From: Pontibacter litorisediminis
GTDB taxonomy: Bacteria; Bacteroidota; Bacteroidia; Cytophagales; Hymenobacteraceae
Assembly (NCBI RefSeq): GCF_029360645.1
Contig: NZ_JARDUA010000001.1
Coordinates: 434,001 to 498,000 of the forward strand
Length of the DNA stretch: 64,000 bases
Direction of reading: 5' to 3'
Shown piece after piece: positions 1 through 8,000 of this stretch. The number at the start of each line of letters is the position of its first letter. Within the stretch, counting starts at the first letter, position 1. The position numbers and the translations under genes were made by a program. Below the pieces are notes generated by a model. The model saw only the letters and a list, made by a program, of their open reading frames with translations, was not told the origin of the DNA and ran no database searches.

Positions 1-963
1 CTTGAGAACCAGGAAGTGGTGGAAAGTATGAACGAGGCCCGCCGTGAGTATGGCGAGCAACTGGAAGAGATCGAAAAGGAATACTTTACGCTACGCGGTG
101 ACCTGGATGAGAAAGAGAAAAGCATCCGCGAGATGCAGCGCAAGCGCCAGAACTCCGATGAGCTCCTGATGCGCATGCAGCAGGCCAAAACGGATACACA
201 GCTGAAGCTGGTGGCTATTAAAGAGCGACTGGCGGCAGAATTTAACATCTCAGATGAAGATTTTGCCAGCCCTGTACCGGAAGAAGAACTGCTGATCCCA
301 TTGTCAAATGAGGAGCTGAGCCAACATATTGCCACAGTTAGATCTCAACTGGATAAAATGGGGCCGGTTAACGCAATGGCCGCTGAGGCCTATGCCGAGA
401 TCGAGGAGCGCGAAAAGTTCATCACTGAGCAGCGCAACGACCTGGTAAACGCCAAGAACTCCCTCATCGACACGATCAATGAGATAGACACGGTAGCGAA
501 AGAGAAATTTATGGACTCTTTCAATCAGATCAAGGACAACTTTAAACACGTGTTCCGCAGCCTGTTTACAGAGGAGGACAACTGCGACTTGGTTATCTCT
601 GACCCGAAAAATCCGCTGGAGGCAAAGATAGAGATCATGGCACAACCAAAAGGCAAACGCCCGCTCACCATCAACCAGTTGTCTGGTGGGGAGAAAACGT
701 TGACGGCCATTTCACTTCTGTTTGCCATCTACCTGCTGAAACCAGCTCCGTTCTGTATTTTCGACGAGGTGGATGCGCCGCTGGATGATGCCAATATTGA
801 CAAGTTCAACAACATCATCCGAAAGTTCTCAAACGATTCGCAGTTCATCGTTGTAACGCATAACAAGCGTACCATGTCCTCTACTGACGTGATGTACGGC
901 ATCACGATGATTGAGGCTGGTATTTCTCGTGTCATACCGGTTGACCTGCGCCAAATCGCTTAA
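1..963 (+). CDS. smc: Chromosome segregation protein SMC, C-terminal part (5' truncated by window)
   Basis: The reading frame is open from base 1, so the N-terminal head, first coiled coil and hinge lie outside the window. What remains is the end of the second coiled coil (about residues 1-190, rich in E/K/Q) and the C-terminal ATPase head. The head shows the ABC signature LSGGEKTLTAISLL, then a Walker B ending in IFDEVDAPLDDAN with the D-loop, and a switch His in VVTHNKRT. SMC forms the ring-shaped condensin core with ScpA/ScpB that compacts and segregates chromosomes. The frame ends in SRVIPVDLRQIA and is followed directly by a strong hairpin terminator, so this is the last gene of its transcript. 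Confidence 0.96.
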   Translation, partial: LENQEVVESMNEARREYGEQLEEIEKEYFTLRGDLDEKEKSIREMQRKRQNSDELLMRMQQAKTDTQLKLVAIKERLAAEFNISDEDFASPVPEEELLIPLSNEELSQHIATVRSQLDKMGPVNAMAAEAYAEIEEREKFITEQRNDLVNAKNSLIDTINEIDTVAKEKFMDSFNQIKDNFKHVFRSLFTEEDNCDLVISDPKNPLEAKIEIMAQPKGKRPLTINQLSGGEKTLTAISLLFAIYLLKPAPFCIFDEVDAPLDDANIDKFNNIIRKFSNDSQFIVVTHNKRTMSSTDVMYGITMIEAGISRVIPVDLRQIA

Positions 964-978
964 AGGTGTATTAAGAGT

Positions 979-1022
979 AAAACAGGAAGGGCCGCTTTTT
1001 CTTAGCGGCCCTTCCTGTTTTT
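979..1022 (+). terminator. Intrinsic terminator after smc
   Basis: Arms AAAACAGGAAGGGCCGCT (979-996) and AGCGGCCCTTCCTGTTTT (1004-1021) pair perfectly over 18 bp around a 7-nt loop and end in a T run. It lies 16 nt past the smc stop. It could also serve the opposite strand. Confidence 0.9.
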
Positions 1023-1065
1023 AGATATAGTCTGAGAACAAAAAATGAGAACAAAAAAACAGCTC

Positions 1066-1617
1066 CTACCTTACCCCCTGCTCCGGATACTTAGCGGTTT
1101 TGGTACGGTAAAACGCCATTATCTTTTCGATGTCAGCTTCTACATCACCTGATGGTATAATGGTGGGGCCAATACCAGCTTCTTTCTTAGCATAGTCCAG
1201 GTAGCCGAGCACAATCGGCACGTTTGCGCCTAGCGCCACATAGTAAAAGCCTCTACGCCACCGTGGTTGGTATTTTCTTGTACCTTCTGGGGTTACCATC
1301 ACACACATGTCACCAGGTGTTTCTTCAAAGATACGGATCATGGCGTCTACCATACGTGTGTTCCGGGAGCGATCAATAGGAAGTGCACCCATGGCCTTTA
1401 AGATGGGCCCAAAGGGAAACTTCATGAATTCTTTCTTAATCGTATACTTGATGGGAGCCTCCATCAGGTAAAAAGCGGCACGGGCGTACACAAAATCCCA
1501 GTTGCTTGTATGTGGTGCAGCAACCATTACGCATCGGCGGTCTTGCGGCGCCAGGGTGCCATTCAACTTCCAGCCGGTTGCCTTGAAGAACAGCTTCGAA
1601 ATAATCTTTCCGATCAT
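1066..1617 (-). CDS. Lysophospholipid acyltransferase (PlsC-like) family protein
   Basis: A 183-residue protein with the acyltransferase block I motif, seen as APHTSNWDF (H at about residue 36, D five positions on, an HX4D-type catalytic pair). A PEGTR-like block III follows (VTPEGTRKY, about residues 109-117). These are the hallmarks of glycerol-phosphate/lysophosphatidate acyltransferases, which transfer acyl chains to phospholipid or lipid precursors at the inner membrane. The protein is shorter than typical PlsC (about 240 residues) and resembles the small predicted acyltransferases common in Bacteroidota. The exact acceptor cannot be told from sequence. The ATG at 1617 is the first good start. 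The gene downstream of it in transcription order is smc's convergent terminator region. Confidence 0.85.
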   Translation of the reverse strand: MIGKIISKLFFKATGWKLNGTLAPQDRRCVMVAAPHTSNWDFVYARAAFYLMEAPIKYTIKKEFMKFPFGPILKAMGALPIDRSRNTRMVDAMIRIFEETPGDMCVMVTPEGTRKYQPRWRRGFYYVALGANVPIVLGYLDYAKKEAGIGPTIIPSGDVEADIEKIMAFYRTKTAKYPEQGVR

Positions 1618-1643
1618 CTACAGTTAAGGGTGTATAAAGTAAA

Positions 1644-1675
1644 AAAGTAGGCTATAGTATAAACTAGCCTACTTT
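1644..1675 (-). terminator. Intrinsic terminator between the barrel protein and acyltransferase genes
   Basis: Arms AAAGTAGGCT (1644-1653) and AGCCTACTTT (1666-1675) are perfectly complementary. On the minus strand they are followed by a T-rich run. It would end the transcript of the gene at 1720-2349. Confidence 0.7.
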
Positions 1676-1719
1676 ATAGGGTAAAACGTGGATGTATAGT
1701 TACGCACTTCCGCGCTGTT

Positions 1720-2349
1720 TTACAAGGCCTCCTTTATAATTTGAGACGTTCTTCTTAGCAAATAGGCCTGTATGCCCACTCCTATCATCGGGCCAAAAGA
1801 CACGTTAGCGTCATTTCCCTGCCACTCGCGCGTATAACGGAAAGACAGCATCGGTTCAACAGCTATTTTCTCATTCACAAAAATAGCATAGCCTACCCCC
1901 AATGTCCCCTGGGCAATATCAGTTTTATCGCCAGTAGAAAAGTTTAGCAGACCGCCTTTAAGGTTTAGCTCCCCGAAGATGCCATTGTCCAAGTAATAGC
2001 GCGTAAAAGGCCCCCCCAGCAAGTATGTTCGCCTAAATGTTTGCTTGGCCCCTTCCACTGATACAATGTAGCTCTCATGGCTCATACCTAAGTCTATGCC
2101 AATGGCTAAATCATGTATCAGGAAGTACCCGCCCTTAAAATTCAAGTTGGCTAAAATGTTGGTGCCTTCTTCCGGGCCGAGCGGCTGGTTCAGCTCCCGT
2201 GTAGTTTTCTGAATAGCGGCATCCAGATTACCGCCGATCATTACAGAGCCGTGCTTCACCTTGGCTTTCCACATGAAGCTTTTGTTTTCCTGTGCCACAG
2301 CGGCAGCAGAAATCAAAAACAATACTACTAAAGCTTTTAAAATTTTCAT
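1720..2349 (-). CDS. Predicted outer-membrane beta-barrel protein
   Basis: A 209-residue protein with a clear N-terminal signal peptide (MKILKALVVLFLISAAAVAQ, cleavage after AQ). Alternating hydrophobic/polar strands rich in Gly and Tyr follow (for example LGVGYAIFVNEKIAVEPMLSF). The C-terminal region has the pattern of a small eight-strand outer-membrane barrel. No enzymatic motif is visible. A TTG twelve bases upstream (2361) keeps the frame open, but the ATG at 2349 places the signal peptide normally and is preferred. It is monocistronic, with its own downstream hairpin. Confidence 0.8.
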   Translation of the reverse strand: MKILKALVVLFLISAAAVAQENKSFMWKAKVKHGSVMIGGNLDAAIQKTTRELNQPLGPEEGTNILANLNFKGGYFLIHDLAIGIDLGMSHESYIVSVEGAKQTFRRTYLLGGPFTRYYLDNGIFGELNLKGGLLNFSTGDKTDIAQGTLGVGYAIFVNEKIAVEPMLSFRYTREWQGNDANVSFGPMIGVGIQAYLLRRTSQIIKEAL

Positions 2350-2430
2350 GGTCTTCCTCAACTCTATCCTCCCTTTACGTCAAAACCATTAAAAGATATA
2401 CATTAAATGATATTTATTATGTTATATTTT

Positions 2431-3198
2431 TTAATTATTATTTACTAACCTCCTGATATAGCGCTCCATATGCATGGCATAGCGGTACCCAACATCAAAA
2501 ATCTCATCCGCTTTTCGGAAGCTGGTAAGCCGGTATGACTTTAGCTCCTGCGGCTCCAGGTAAAGATCGCACTGGTTTAGGCGCAGTTTAACATTATTGT
2601 TGATGGCCAGCATTACGGTGCGCTCTATCATACCGGTGAGGGATGTAATCTTTACCTGATGATTAATAGGGTTCACATGCACCGCAATCTTCACATCACA
2701 GTTGTTATACAACGGCTCTATAGGAAGATTATTGAGCAGCCCCCCATCGCTCAGTGTTTTCCCGTTATAGATGATGGGCTGGTAAAGTATGGGAACGGCT
2801 GAGGAGGCAAGCAATGGCTTGATCACCTCTCCGGAAGAGAAATAAGCCGTCACTCCTTCGTTCATCTCTGTAGCACTGACCACCACAGGTATCTTCAGAT
2901 CCTCAAACCTTAACGTAGCCCCAAGGTACTTCTGGTACAGTTTCTCAACCTCCTCCAGATGCAGCAGGCCTCTCTTCCCGAAAACCGGCCGCATGACATG
3001 GAATACACTTAGTTCTTTGATCAGTCTCAGGATCTCGTCGGGAGTATAGCCATAGCCGTATAGCACACCGGCAATGGCACCGGAACTCACACCTGAGATC
3101 ATGCTGATCTTCACCCCTTGCTCGTCCAAGGCCTTGAGCACACCTAAGTGCGCAATGCCCCTGGCGCCGCCTCCTGACAAGGCTACCCCAACCCGCAT
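2431..3198 (-). CDS. Patatin-like phospholipase family protein
   Basis: A 255-residue member of the bacterial patatin (RssA/NTE-like) lipid acyl hydrolases. It shows the oxyanion loop GGGARG (residues 9-14), the nucleophile elbow GVSSG with catalytic Ser near residue 42, and the catalytic Asp in SDGGLLNNLP (D near residue 152). Together these form a complete Ser-Asp dyad. No signal peptide is visible, so it probably acts in the cytoplasm or peripherally on the inner membrane. Its ATG is one base from the stop of the upstream MBL hydrolase, so the two are almost certainly co-transcribed and translationally coupled. The substrate is unknown. Confidence 0.92.
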   Translation of the reverse strand: MRVGVALSGGGARGIAHLGVLKALDEQGVKISMISGVSSGAIAGVLYGYGYTPDEILRLIKELSVFHVMRPVFGKRGLLHLEEVEKLYQKYLGATLRFEDLKIPVVVSATEMNEGVTAYFSSGEVIKPLLASSAVPILYQPIIYNGKTLSDGGLLNNLPIEPLYNNCDVKIAVHVNPINHQVKITSLTGMIERTVMLAINNNVKLRLNQCDLYLEPQELKSYRLTSFRKADEIFDVGYRYAMHMERYIRRLVNNN

Positions 3199-3199
3199 C

Positions 3200-4042
3200 C
3201 TAAAGATCTGAGAGGCTGAATGTTTCTTTTAGGCGAACGCCCTTCTCGGTGTGCTGCACCGTACAGCATTGGTTTACGGCATCGTGCTCAAAAAACAGCA
3301 CCAAATCCTCTTCCGCGGCCCTGTTCAGGAAAAGACCCTTCTCGTCCAGCGTCAGGAGCGGGCGGGTGTCGTATCCCATCACGTAGGGCAGCGGGATATG
3401 CCCTACTGAAGGCAACAGGTCAGCCATATAGGCAATTTTGCGCCCCTTATAGTCTATGATAGGCACCATCATCTTATCGGTGTGCCCATCAGCATAAAAG
3501 ATCTCAAACTGCGGAAAAGGAGAAGGCGCATTAGGATCGACAAATTTAAGGTGCCCGCTCTCCTGCATAGGCATTATATTCTCTTTGAGGAAAGAAGCTT
3601 TCTCACGGGCATTGGGCTTGGTTGCCCACTCCCAGTGTGCGGCATTAGACCAGTAGGTGGCATTTGGGAATACGAGCTCCAGAGCCCCGTCCTGGTTTCT
3701 ATACTTCACGCCGCCCCCGCAGTGGTCGAAATGCAGGTGCGTCAGGAACATATCTGTAACATCCTCGGGCGAGAAACCGGCAGCTTTAAGAGACCCTAAT
3801 AACGTAGCGTCGCCATGCAGGTAGTAATGGCTGAAGAATTTTGCGTCCTGCTTGTCGCCAATGCCATTGTCTATCAGAATCAGCCTGTCCCCATCCTCAA
3901 TCAGCAAGCAACGCATGGCCCAGGTACAAAGGTTGTTCTCGTCAGCCGGGTTTGTCCTTTGCCAAAGCGTTTTGGGCACCACCCCGAACATGGCGCCGCC
4001 GTCCAGCTTAAAAAGTCCAGTTTCAATAACGTGTAGTTTCAT
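3200..4042 (-). CDS. MBL-fold metallo-hydrolase
   Basis: A 280-residue protein of the metallo-beta-lactamase fold. The zinc motif HLHFDHCGGG (HxHxDH) lies near residues 102-111, and there are further metal-ligand candidates in DGHTDKMM and FFEHDA. The overall layout resembles quorum-quenching lactonase or alkylsulfatase-like hydrolases of the MBL superfamily, but the substrate cannot be assigned. It is the first gene of a two-gene unit with the patatin-like phospholipase. No signal peptide is visible, so a cytoplasmic location is likely. Confidence 0.9.
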   Translation of the reverse strand: MKLHVIETGLFKLDGGAMFGVVPKTLWQRTNPADENNLCTWAMRCLLIEDGDRLILIDNGIGDKQDAKFFSHYYLHGDATLLGSLKAAGFSPEDVTDMFLTHLHFDHCGGGVKYRNQDGALELVFPNATYWSNAAHWEWATKPNAREKASFLKENIMPMQESGHLKFVDPNAPSPFPQFEIFYADGHTDKMMVPIIDYKGRKIAYMADLLPSVGHIPLPYVMGYDTRPLLTLDEKGLFLNRAAEEDLVLFFEHDAVNQCCTVQHTEKGVRLKETFSLSDL

Positions 4043-4106
4043 GTTGCTCTTGCTTTGAGGATAATCCGTTTTGATGATATACTATCGTAAACGGGGTAAA
4101 AAGAAA

Positions 4107-4150
4107 AATGAATTAGGGTAAAGAACATATGGTCTCGCCCCTAATTCATT
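4107..4150 (-). terminator. Intrinsic terminator after accA
   Basis: On the minus strand, AATGAATTAGGG (from 4150) pairs with CCCTAATTCATT (ending at 4107) around a long loop and runs into TTTTC. It lies 24 nt downstream of the accA stop. Confidence 0.7.
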
Positions 4151-4173
4151 CAGGTATTTGGATGGTGCATGAC

Positions 4174-5124
4174 TTAAGCTTCCAGCACCACTCCCATGTT
4201 AGAGAACTTCTCGATGCGTTCCATGATACGTTCTTCAGGGTCCATGGTTCCAAGCTCGTCCAGTAATCGGATGATTTCTTTCTTCAGGGTAGCCATCATC
4301 TTGTTCGGGTCCAGGTGAGCGCCTCCAAGTGGCTCTTTGATGATGCCGTCGATCAGTTTGTTCTGCAGCATGTCTTTAGCCGTGAGTTTTAGCGCCTCAG
4401 CAGCTTGCTCCTTATAGTTCCAGCTGCGCCAAAGTATGGAAGAGCACGACTCCGGGGAGATTACGGAGTACCAGGTGTTCTCCAGCATCATCACGCGGTC
4501 GCCGATGGCAATGCCCAAGGCACCACCCGAGGCTCCCTCACCAATGATGATACAGATGACCGGCACCTTCAGCATAAACATTTCTTTCAGGTTGCGCGCA
4601 ATTGCCTCCCCCTGGCCACGTTCCTCAGCCTCCAGACCAGGAAAAGCGCCCGGCGTATCGATAAAGGTAACGATCGGCTTGTTGAACTTCTCAGCCATCT
4701 TCATCAGGCGCAGCGCCTTTCGGTAGCCCTCCGGGTTAGCCATCCCAAAGTTGCGTAACTGCCGCTGCTTGGTGTTGCGGCCCTTCTGCTGGCCAATGAA
4801 CATCACACTGTGGCCTTCCAGCTCACCAAAGCCACCTACCATGGCTTTGTCATCACTTACAGTGCGGTCGCCGTGCAGCTCCACGAACTTATCTGTGATA
4901 CCGTGGATATAGTCTAACGTGTAAGGTCTGTCGGGGTGGCGCGAGAGCTGCACGCGCTGCCAACGGGTTAGGTTGGCATATGTCTCTTTCTTTAGTGTCT
5001 TGATTTTCTCTTCCAGCGCCTTCACTGCCTCCGATACATCAACCTGGCTCTCGTTAGCCAGCTTTTTCATCTCCTGCAGTTTGCCCTCCAGGGCGGCAAT
5101 GGGTTGTTCGAAATCTAAAAGCAT
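4174..5124 (-). CDS. accA: Acetyl-CoA carboxylase carboxyltransferase subunit alpha
   Basis: AccA transfers the carboxyl group from biotin (on AccB) to acetyl-CoA, giving malonyl-CoA for fatty-acid synthesis. It works with AccD, which is not in this window. The protein begins [16 protein letters not shown], the conserved AccA N-terminus. It contains [23 protein letters not shown], the crotonase-like core [14 protein letters not shown], and the [10 protein letters not shown] and SVISPES segments. The open frame extends upstream to 5184, but a TAAATTTG promoter element lies at 5151-5158, inside that extension. The ATG at 5124 gives 316 residues, normal for the family. Monocistronic, with a terminator at 4107-4150. 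Confidence 0.95.
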   Translation of the reverse strand: MLLDFEQPIAALEGKLQEMKKLANESQVDVSEAVKALEEKIKTLKKETYANLTRWQRVQLSRHPDRPYTLDYIHGITDKFVELHGDRTVSDDKAMVGGFGELEGHSVMFIGQQKGRNTKQRQLRNFGMANPEGYRKALRLMKMAEKFNKPIVTFIDTPGAFPGLEAEERGQGEAIARNLKEMFMLKVPVICIIIGEGASGGALGIAIGDRVMMLENTWYSVISPESCSSILWRSWNYKEQAAEALKLTAKDMLQNKLIDGIIKEPLGGAHLDPNKMMATLKKEIIRLLDELGTMDPEERIMERIEKFSNMGVVLEA

Positions 5125-5150
5125 AAGTTCGTAGCTTGTGTTTAGTACCA

Positions 5151-5158
5151 CAAATTTA
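5151..5158 (-). promoter_or_regulatory. Bacteroidetes-type -7 element upstream of accA
   Basis: Minus-strand TAAATTTG matches the TAnnTTTG consensus of Bacteroidetes primary-sigma promoters and lies 27 nt before the accA ATG at 5124. No convincing -33 TTTG is seen at ideal spacing. Confidence 0.45.
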
Positions 5159-5281
5159 AGGTTTTTGGCCAATGCACGTAACACAAGTATGAATTTATAC
5201 TTGCCTTAAAAAATAATTCACCTGTAAATGAAGCTGTTTGCTGTTTCAAGCTAAAATATAGGGCTAAAATGATGCTGAGGA

Positions 5282-5313
5282 TTTGCACATTTAAATCCGG
5301 GAATATACCTTTG
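5282..5313 (+). promoter_or_regulatory. Promoter of the tRNA-Asp cluster
   Basis: TTTG (5282-5285) and TACCTTTG (5306-5313) are separated by 20 nt, matching the Bacteroidetes -33/-7 consensus. The expected start point is near 5320, about 30 nt before the first tRNA. Confidence 0.65.
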
Positions 5314-5350
5314 CATCACTTTAACACGAAAAGTTAAGGAAAAGACAAAC

Positions 5351-5424
5351 GGTCTGGTAGTTCAGTTGGTTAGAATGCCGCCCTGTCACGGCGGAGGTCG
5401 CGGGTTCGAGTCCCGTCCAGACCG
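5351..5424 (+). tRNA. tRNA-Asp (GTC), copy 1
   Basis: A 74-nt cloverleaf. The acceptor stem GGTCTGG pairs with CCAGACC, and the discriminator base is G, as usual for Asp. The anticodon stem CCGCC/GGCGG encloses the loop CTGTCAC with anticodon GTC. The T arm is GCGGGTTCGAGTCCCGT. CCA is not encoded. First of three identical copies. Confidence 0.97.
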
Positions 5425-5482
5425 CAGATTAAACCCTGCGGTTAGTAAAAGGAGCAAGAGGCTCCGTAGCATCAAAAGTATT

Positions 5483-5556
5483 GGTCTGGTAGTTCAGTTG
5501 GTTAGAATGCCGCCCTGTCACGGCGGAGGTCGCGGGTTCGAGTCCCGTCCAGACCG
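5483..5556 (+). tRNA. tRNA-Asp (GTC), copy 2
   Basis: Identical in sequence to the copy at 5351-5424, with anticodon GTC. It is separated from the first copy by a 58-nt spacer and is probably part of one polycistronic tRNA transcript. Confidence 0.97.
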
Positions 5557-5614
5557 CAGATTAAACCCTGCGGTTAGTAAAAGGAGCAAGAGGCTCCGTA
5601 GCATCAAAAGTATT

Positions 5615-5688
5615 GGTCTGGTAGTTCAGTTGGTTAGAATGCCGCCCTGTCACGGCGGAGGTCGCGGGTTCGAGTCCCGTCCAGACCG
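5615..5688 (+). tRNA. tRNA-Asp (GTC), copy 3
   Basis: Identical in sequence to the two preceding copies, with anticodon GTC. It is followed within 6 nt by an intrinsic terminator. Confidence 0.97.
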
Positions 5689-5693
5689 CTCTT

Positions 5694-5728
5694 AAAAGAG
5701 CCTGTGTGTGAACGCAGGCTCTTTTTTT
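5694..5728 (+). terminator. Terminator of the tRNA-Asp cluster
   Basis: AAAAGAGCCTG (5694-5704) pairs with CAGGCTCTTTT (5715-5725) and continues into a seven-T run. Confidence 0.9.
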
Positions 5729-5751
5729 GTGCCCATCAAACTCCTATCATG

Positions 5752-5819
5752 GTATACCAAAAAAGTATGAAAGGCCGGCTGAGCGAACTCAACCGGCCTT
5801 TCATACTTTTTTGGTATAC
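5752..5819 (-). terminator. Long bidirectional hairpin downstream of gmd
   Basis: A perfect 27-bp inverted repeat (arms 5752-5778 and 5793-5819) with a 14-nt loop. Its GC-rich core GGCCGG is flanked by A/T tracts on both sides, so it can terminate transcription from either strand. It starts 10 nt past the gmd stop. Confidence 0.85.
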
Positions 5820-5828
5820 TTATACTTT

Positions 5829-6947
5829 CTACTGAAGCTCGTGGTAATTATATACTTTATGCCCTCCCTCAACCAGGTAGCTGTCACGCTTGAAAAGCTC
5901 GATGTCTGACTCCATCATATCCTTCACCAGGGCAGGCAGGTCATACTTTGGCGTCCAGCCTAATTTCTCTTTAGCTTTTGTCGCGTCACCGATCAGCAGG
6001 TCCACTTCTGTTGGTCGGAAATAGTTAGGATCAACGCACACCACCTCACGGCCCAGTTCGAGCTGGTAATCTGGATTGCTGCAGGCAGCCACATAACCTT
6101 TCTCCTCCACTCCTTCTCCTTTGAACTCGATCTCGATGCCCAGCTCTGCAAATGACATTCTCACAAAGTCTCGCACGGTGGTGGTAACTCCTGTAGCAAT
6201 AACGTAATCCTCCGGCTGGTCCTGCTGCAGGATGCGCCACATGGCCTCCACGTAATCTTTGGCATGGCCCCAGTCGCGCTTGGCATCCAGGTTGCCTAGG
6301 TATAGCTTTTCCTGTAGCCCCATACCAATACGGGCAGCAGCACGCGTAATCTTACGTGTCACGAACGTCTCTCCTCTAAGCGGCGATTCGTGGTTGAACA
6401 GGATACCGTTGCAGGCGTACATGCCGTAGGCCTCGCGGTAGTTAACAGTAATCCAATAGCCGTACAGTTTGGCCACCGCGTAAGGAGAACGCGGGTAGAA
6501 CGGCGTGGTCTCTGACTGCGGCACCGCCTGCACCAGGCCGTAAAGCTCCGAGGTGGAGGCCTGGTATACTTTCGTCTTCTGGGTTAAACCAAGAATGCGT
6601 ATCGCCTCTAAAATGCGCAGGGTACCAAGGCCGTCGGCATTAGCCGTATACTCCGGCGTATCAAAGCTCACCTTCACATGGCTCATTGCCGCCAGATTAT
6701 AAATTTCATCCGGCTGCGTCTCCTGGATGATACGGATCAGGTTTGTGGAGTCTGTCAGGTCGCCATAGTGCAGCTTGAAGTTGATGTTCTTCTCGTGCGG
6801 GTCCTGGTATAGATGGTCAATACGGTCTGTATTAAAGCTAGAGCTACGGCGCTTAATGCCGTGCACTTTATATCCTTTGCTTAGAAGTAACTCCGCCAGG
6901 TATGCTCCATCCTGACCGGTTACACCGGTAATAAGGGCAGTTTTCAT
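5829..6947 (-). CDS. gmd: GDP-mannose 4,6-dehydratase
   Basis: Converts GDP-D-mannose to GDP-4-keto-6-deoxymannose, the first step toward GDP-L-fucose. The 372-residue extended short-chain dehydrogenase has the NADP-binding glycine motif [12 protein letters not shown] near the N-terminus. It also has the family-typical [16 protein letters not shown], the catalytic YxxxK in [12 protein letters not shown], and [14 protein letters not shown]. It is followed in transcription by a terminator and preceded by GDP-fucose synthase, so the pair supplies fucose for the exopolysaccharide exported by the neighbouring Wza/Wzc genes. Confidence 0.96.
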   Translation of the reverse strand: MKTALITGVTGQDGAYLAELLLSKGYKVHGIKRRSSSFNTDRIDHLYQDPHEKNINFKLHYGDLTDSTNLIRIIQETQPDEIYNLAAMSHVKVSFDTPEYTANADGLGTLRILEAIRILGLTQKTKVYQASTSELYGLVQAVPQSETTPFYPRSPYAVAKLYGYWITVNYREAYGMYACNGILFNHESPLRGETFVTRKITRAAARIGMGLQEKLYLGNLDAKRDWGHAKDYVEAMWRILQQDQPEDYVIATGVTTTVRDFVRMSFAELGIEIEFKGEGVEEKGYVAACSNPDYQLELGREVVCVDPNYFRPTEVDLLIGDATKAKEKLGWTPKYDLPALVKDMMESDIELFKRDSYLVEGGHKVYNYHELQ

Positions 6948-7005
6948 TATATGTAAAGGGTTTGTAATAAGTATAGTGAAGTATGATAGTAAACGGGTAT
7001 ATATA

Positions 7006-7941
7006 CTATACTTCTACAATTTTGTTTTTGAAATCTTCGTACGCTAGCGCAATTCCTTCTTCCAAGGAGGTAGAATGCTTAAAGCCAATCGAATGCAATT
7101 TAGATACATCCATCAGCTTTCGGGGAGTACCGTCAGGCTTAGAGGTGTCGAACTCCAGTTCCCCCTCAAATTCTACAACTTCTTTCACCAGCATCGCTAA
7201 GTCTTTGATGGTAATATCCTCGCCGGTTCCGATGTTCACGAGCTCACGCCCATTGTAGTGCTCCATCAGGTAAAAGCAGGCATCGGCCAGGTCATCGGCA
7301 AAAAGGAACTCGCGGCGCGGGCTTCCTGTGCCCCATACAGTTACTGCAGCAGCCCCACTCTCCTTCGCCTCATGAAACTTACGGATCAGGGCCGGCAGCA
7401 CATGAGAGTTGTTCAGGTCGTAGTTGTCATTATAGCCGTACAGGTTTGTAGGCATCACGCTGATAAAGTTGCAGCCGTACTGGTCGCGGTAAGCCTCGCA
7501 AAGCTTGATGCCTGCTATTTTGGCAATAGCGTAAGGCTCATTCGTCGGCTCCAGCGCACCTGTCAGCAAGTACTCCTCCTTTAAGGGTTGCGGTGCCAGT
7601 TTGGGGTAAATGCAGGAAGAGCCCAGGAACATGAGCTTCTCCACTCCATGCGTGTAAGCCGCATGAATAATGTTGGCCTCGATCATGAGGTTATCATAGA
7701 GAAACTCCGCCCTGTAGGTGTTATTCGCCTGAATGCCCCCTACTTTGGCGGCAGCTAGAAAGACATACTCCGGCTGCTCCTCCTCAAAAAAGCCATCTAC
7801 AGCCTGCTGGTTTCTTAAGTCCAGTTCTTTGGAAGTTCGGGTGATGATGTTGTTGAAGCCCTCCTGCTGGAGCTTGCGTACGATAGCAGAGCCAACCATG
7901 CCTCTGTGGCCAGCCACGTAGATTTTAGAATCTTTATGCAT
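7006..7941 (-). CDS. fcl: GDP-L-fucose synthase
   Basis: Bifunctional epimerase/reductase turning GDP-4-keto-6-deoxymannose into GDP-L-fucose. The 311-residue protein shows [14 protein letters not shown] (nucleotide binding), SSCIYP (catalytic Ser region), and the catalytic YxxxK in [17 protein letters not shown]. It also has [13 protein letters not shown] and the [15 protein letters not shown] segment typical of WcaG. It lies upstream of gmd with a 58-nt gap and downstream of the Wzc-like kinase, all on the minus strand. Confidence 0.96.
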   Translation of the reverse strand: MHKDSKIYVAGHRGMVGSAIVRKLQQEGFNNIITRTSKELDLRNQQAVDGFFEEEQPEYVFLAAAKVGGIQANNTYRAEFLYDNLMIEANIIHAAYTHGVEKLMFLGSSCIYPKLAPQPLKEEYLLTGALEPTNEPYAIAKIAGIKLCEAYRDQYGCNFISVMPTNLYGYNDNYDLNNSHVLPALIRKFHEAKESGAAAVTVWGTGSPRREFLFADDLADACFYLMEHYNGRELVNIGTGEDITIKDLAMLVKEVVEFEGELEFDTSKPDGTPRKLMDVSKLHSIGFKHSTSLEEGIALAYEDFKNKIVEV

Positions 7942-7964
7942 ATAATATACTAACGGTAGGTAAG

Positions 7965-8000
7965 TAAACGAAAAAGGGGAATTACCCCCTTATTCGTTTC
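7965..8000 (-). terminator. Possible terminator overlapping the end of the Wzc-like gene
   Basis: On the minus strand, AAACGAATAAGGGG can fold back on CCCCTTTTTTCGTTT with one mismatch. The hairpin overlaps the stop codon and carries a T run inside its 3' arm. It may only attenuate read-through into fcl. Confidence 0.4.

Larger units (their letters stand above)
5351..5688 (+). repeat. 132-bp tandem repeat carrying tRNA-Asp (2.6 units)
   Basis: Each unit is one 74-nt tRNA gene plus a 58-nt spacer. Copies begin at 5351, 5483 and 5615, exactly 132 bp apart. Both full spacers look identical by eye, including the GCAGATTAAACCCTGCGG and GGAGCAAGAGGCTCC hairpin-like stretches. The third unit stops at the tRNA end and runs into a terminator. 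Confidence 0.95.

Noticed and set aside
5125..5184. N-terminal extension of accA
   Set aside because: It would contain the TAAATTTG promoter element, and the family N-terminus begins at the ATG at 5124.
5366..5695. Open frame with three repeated segments across the tRNA cluster
   Set aside because: It is a by-product of the tandem tRNA-Asp genes and reads straight through them; no protein is expected.
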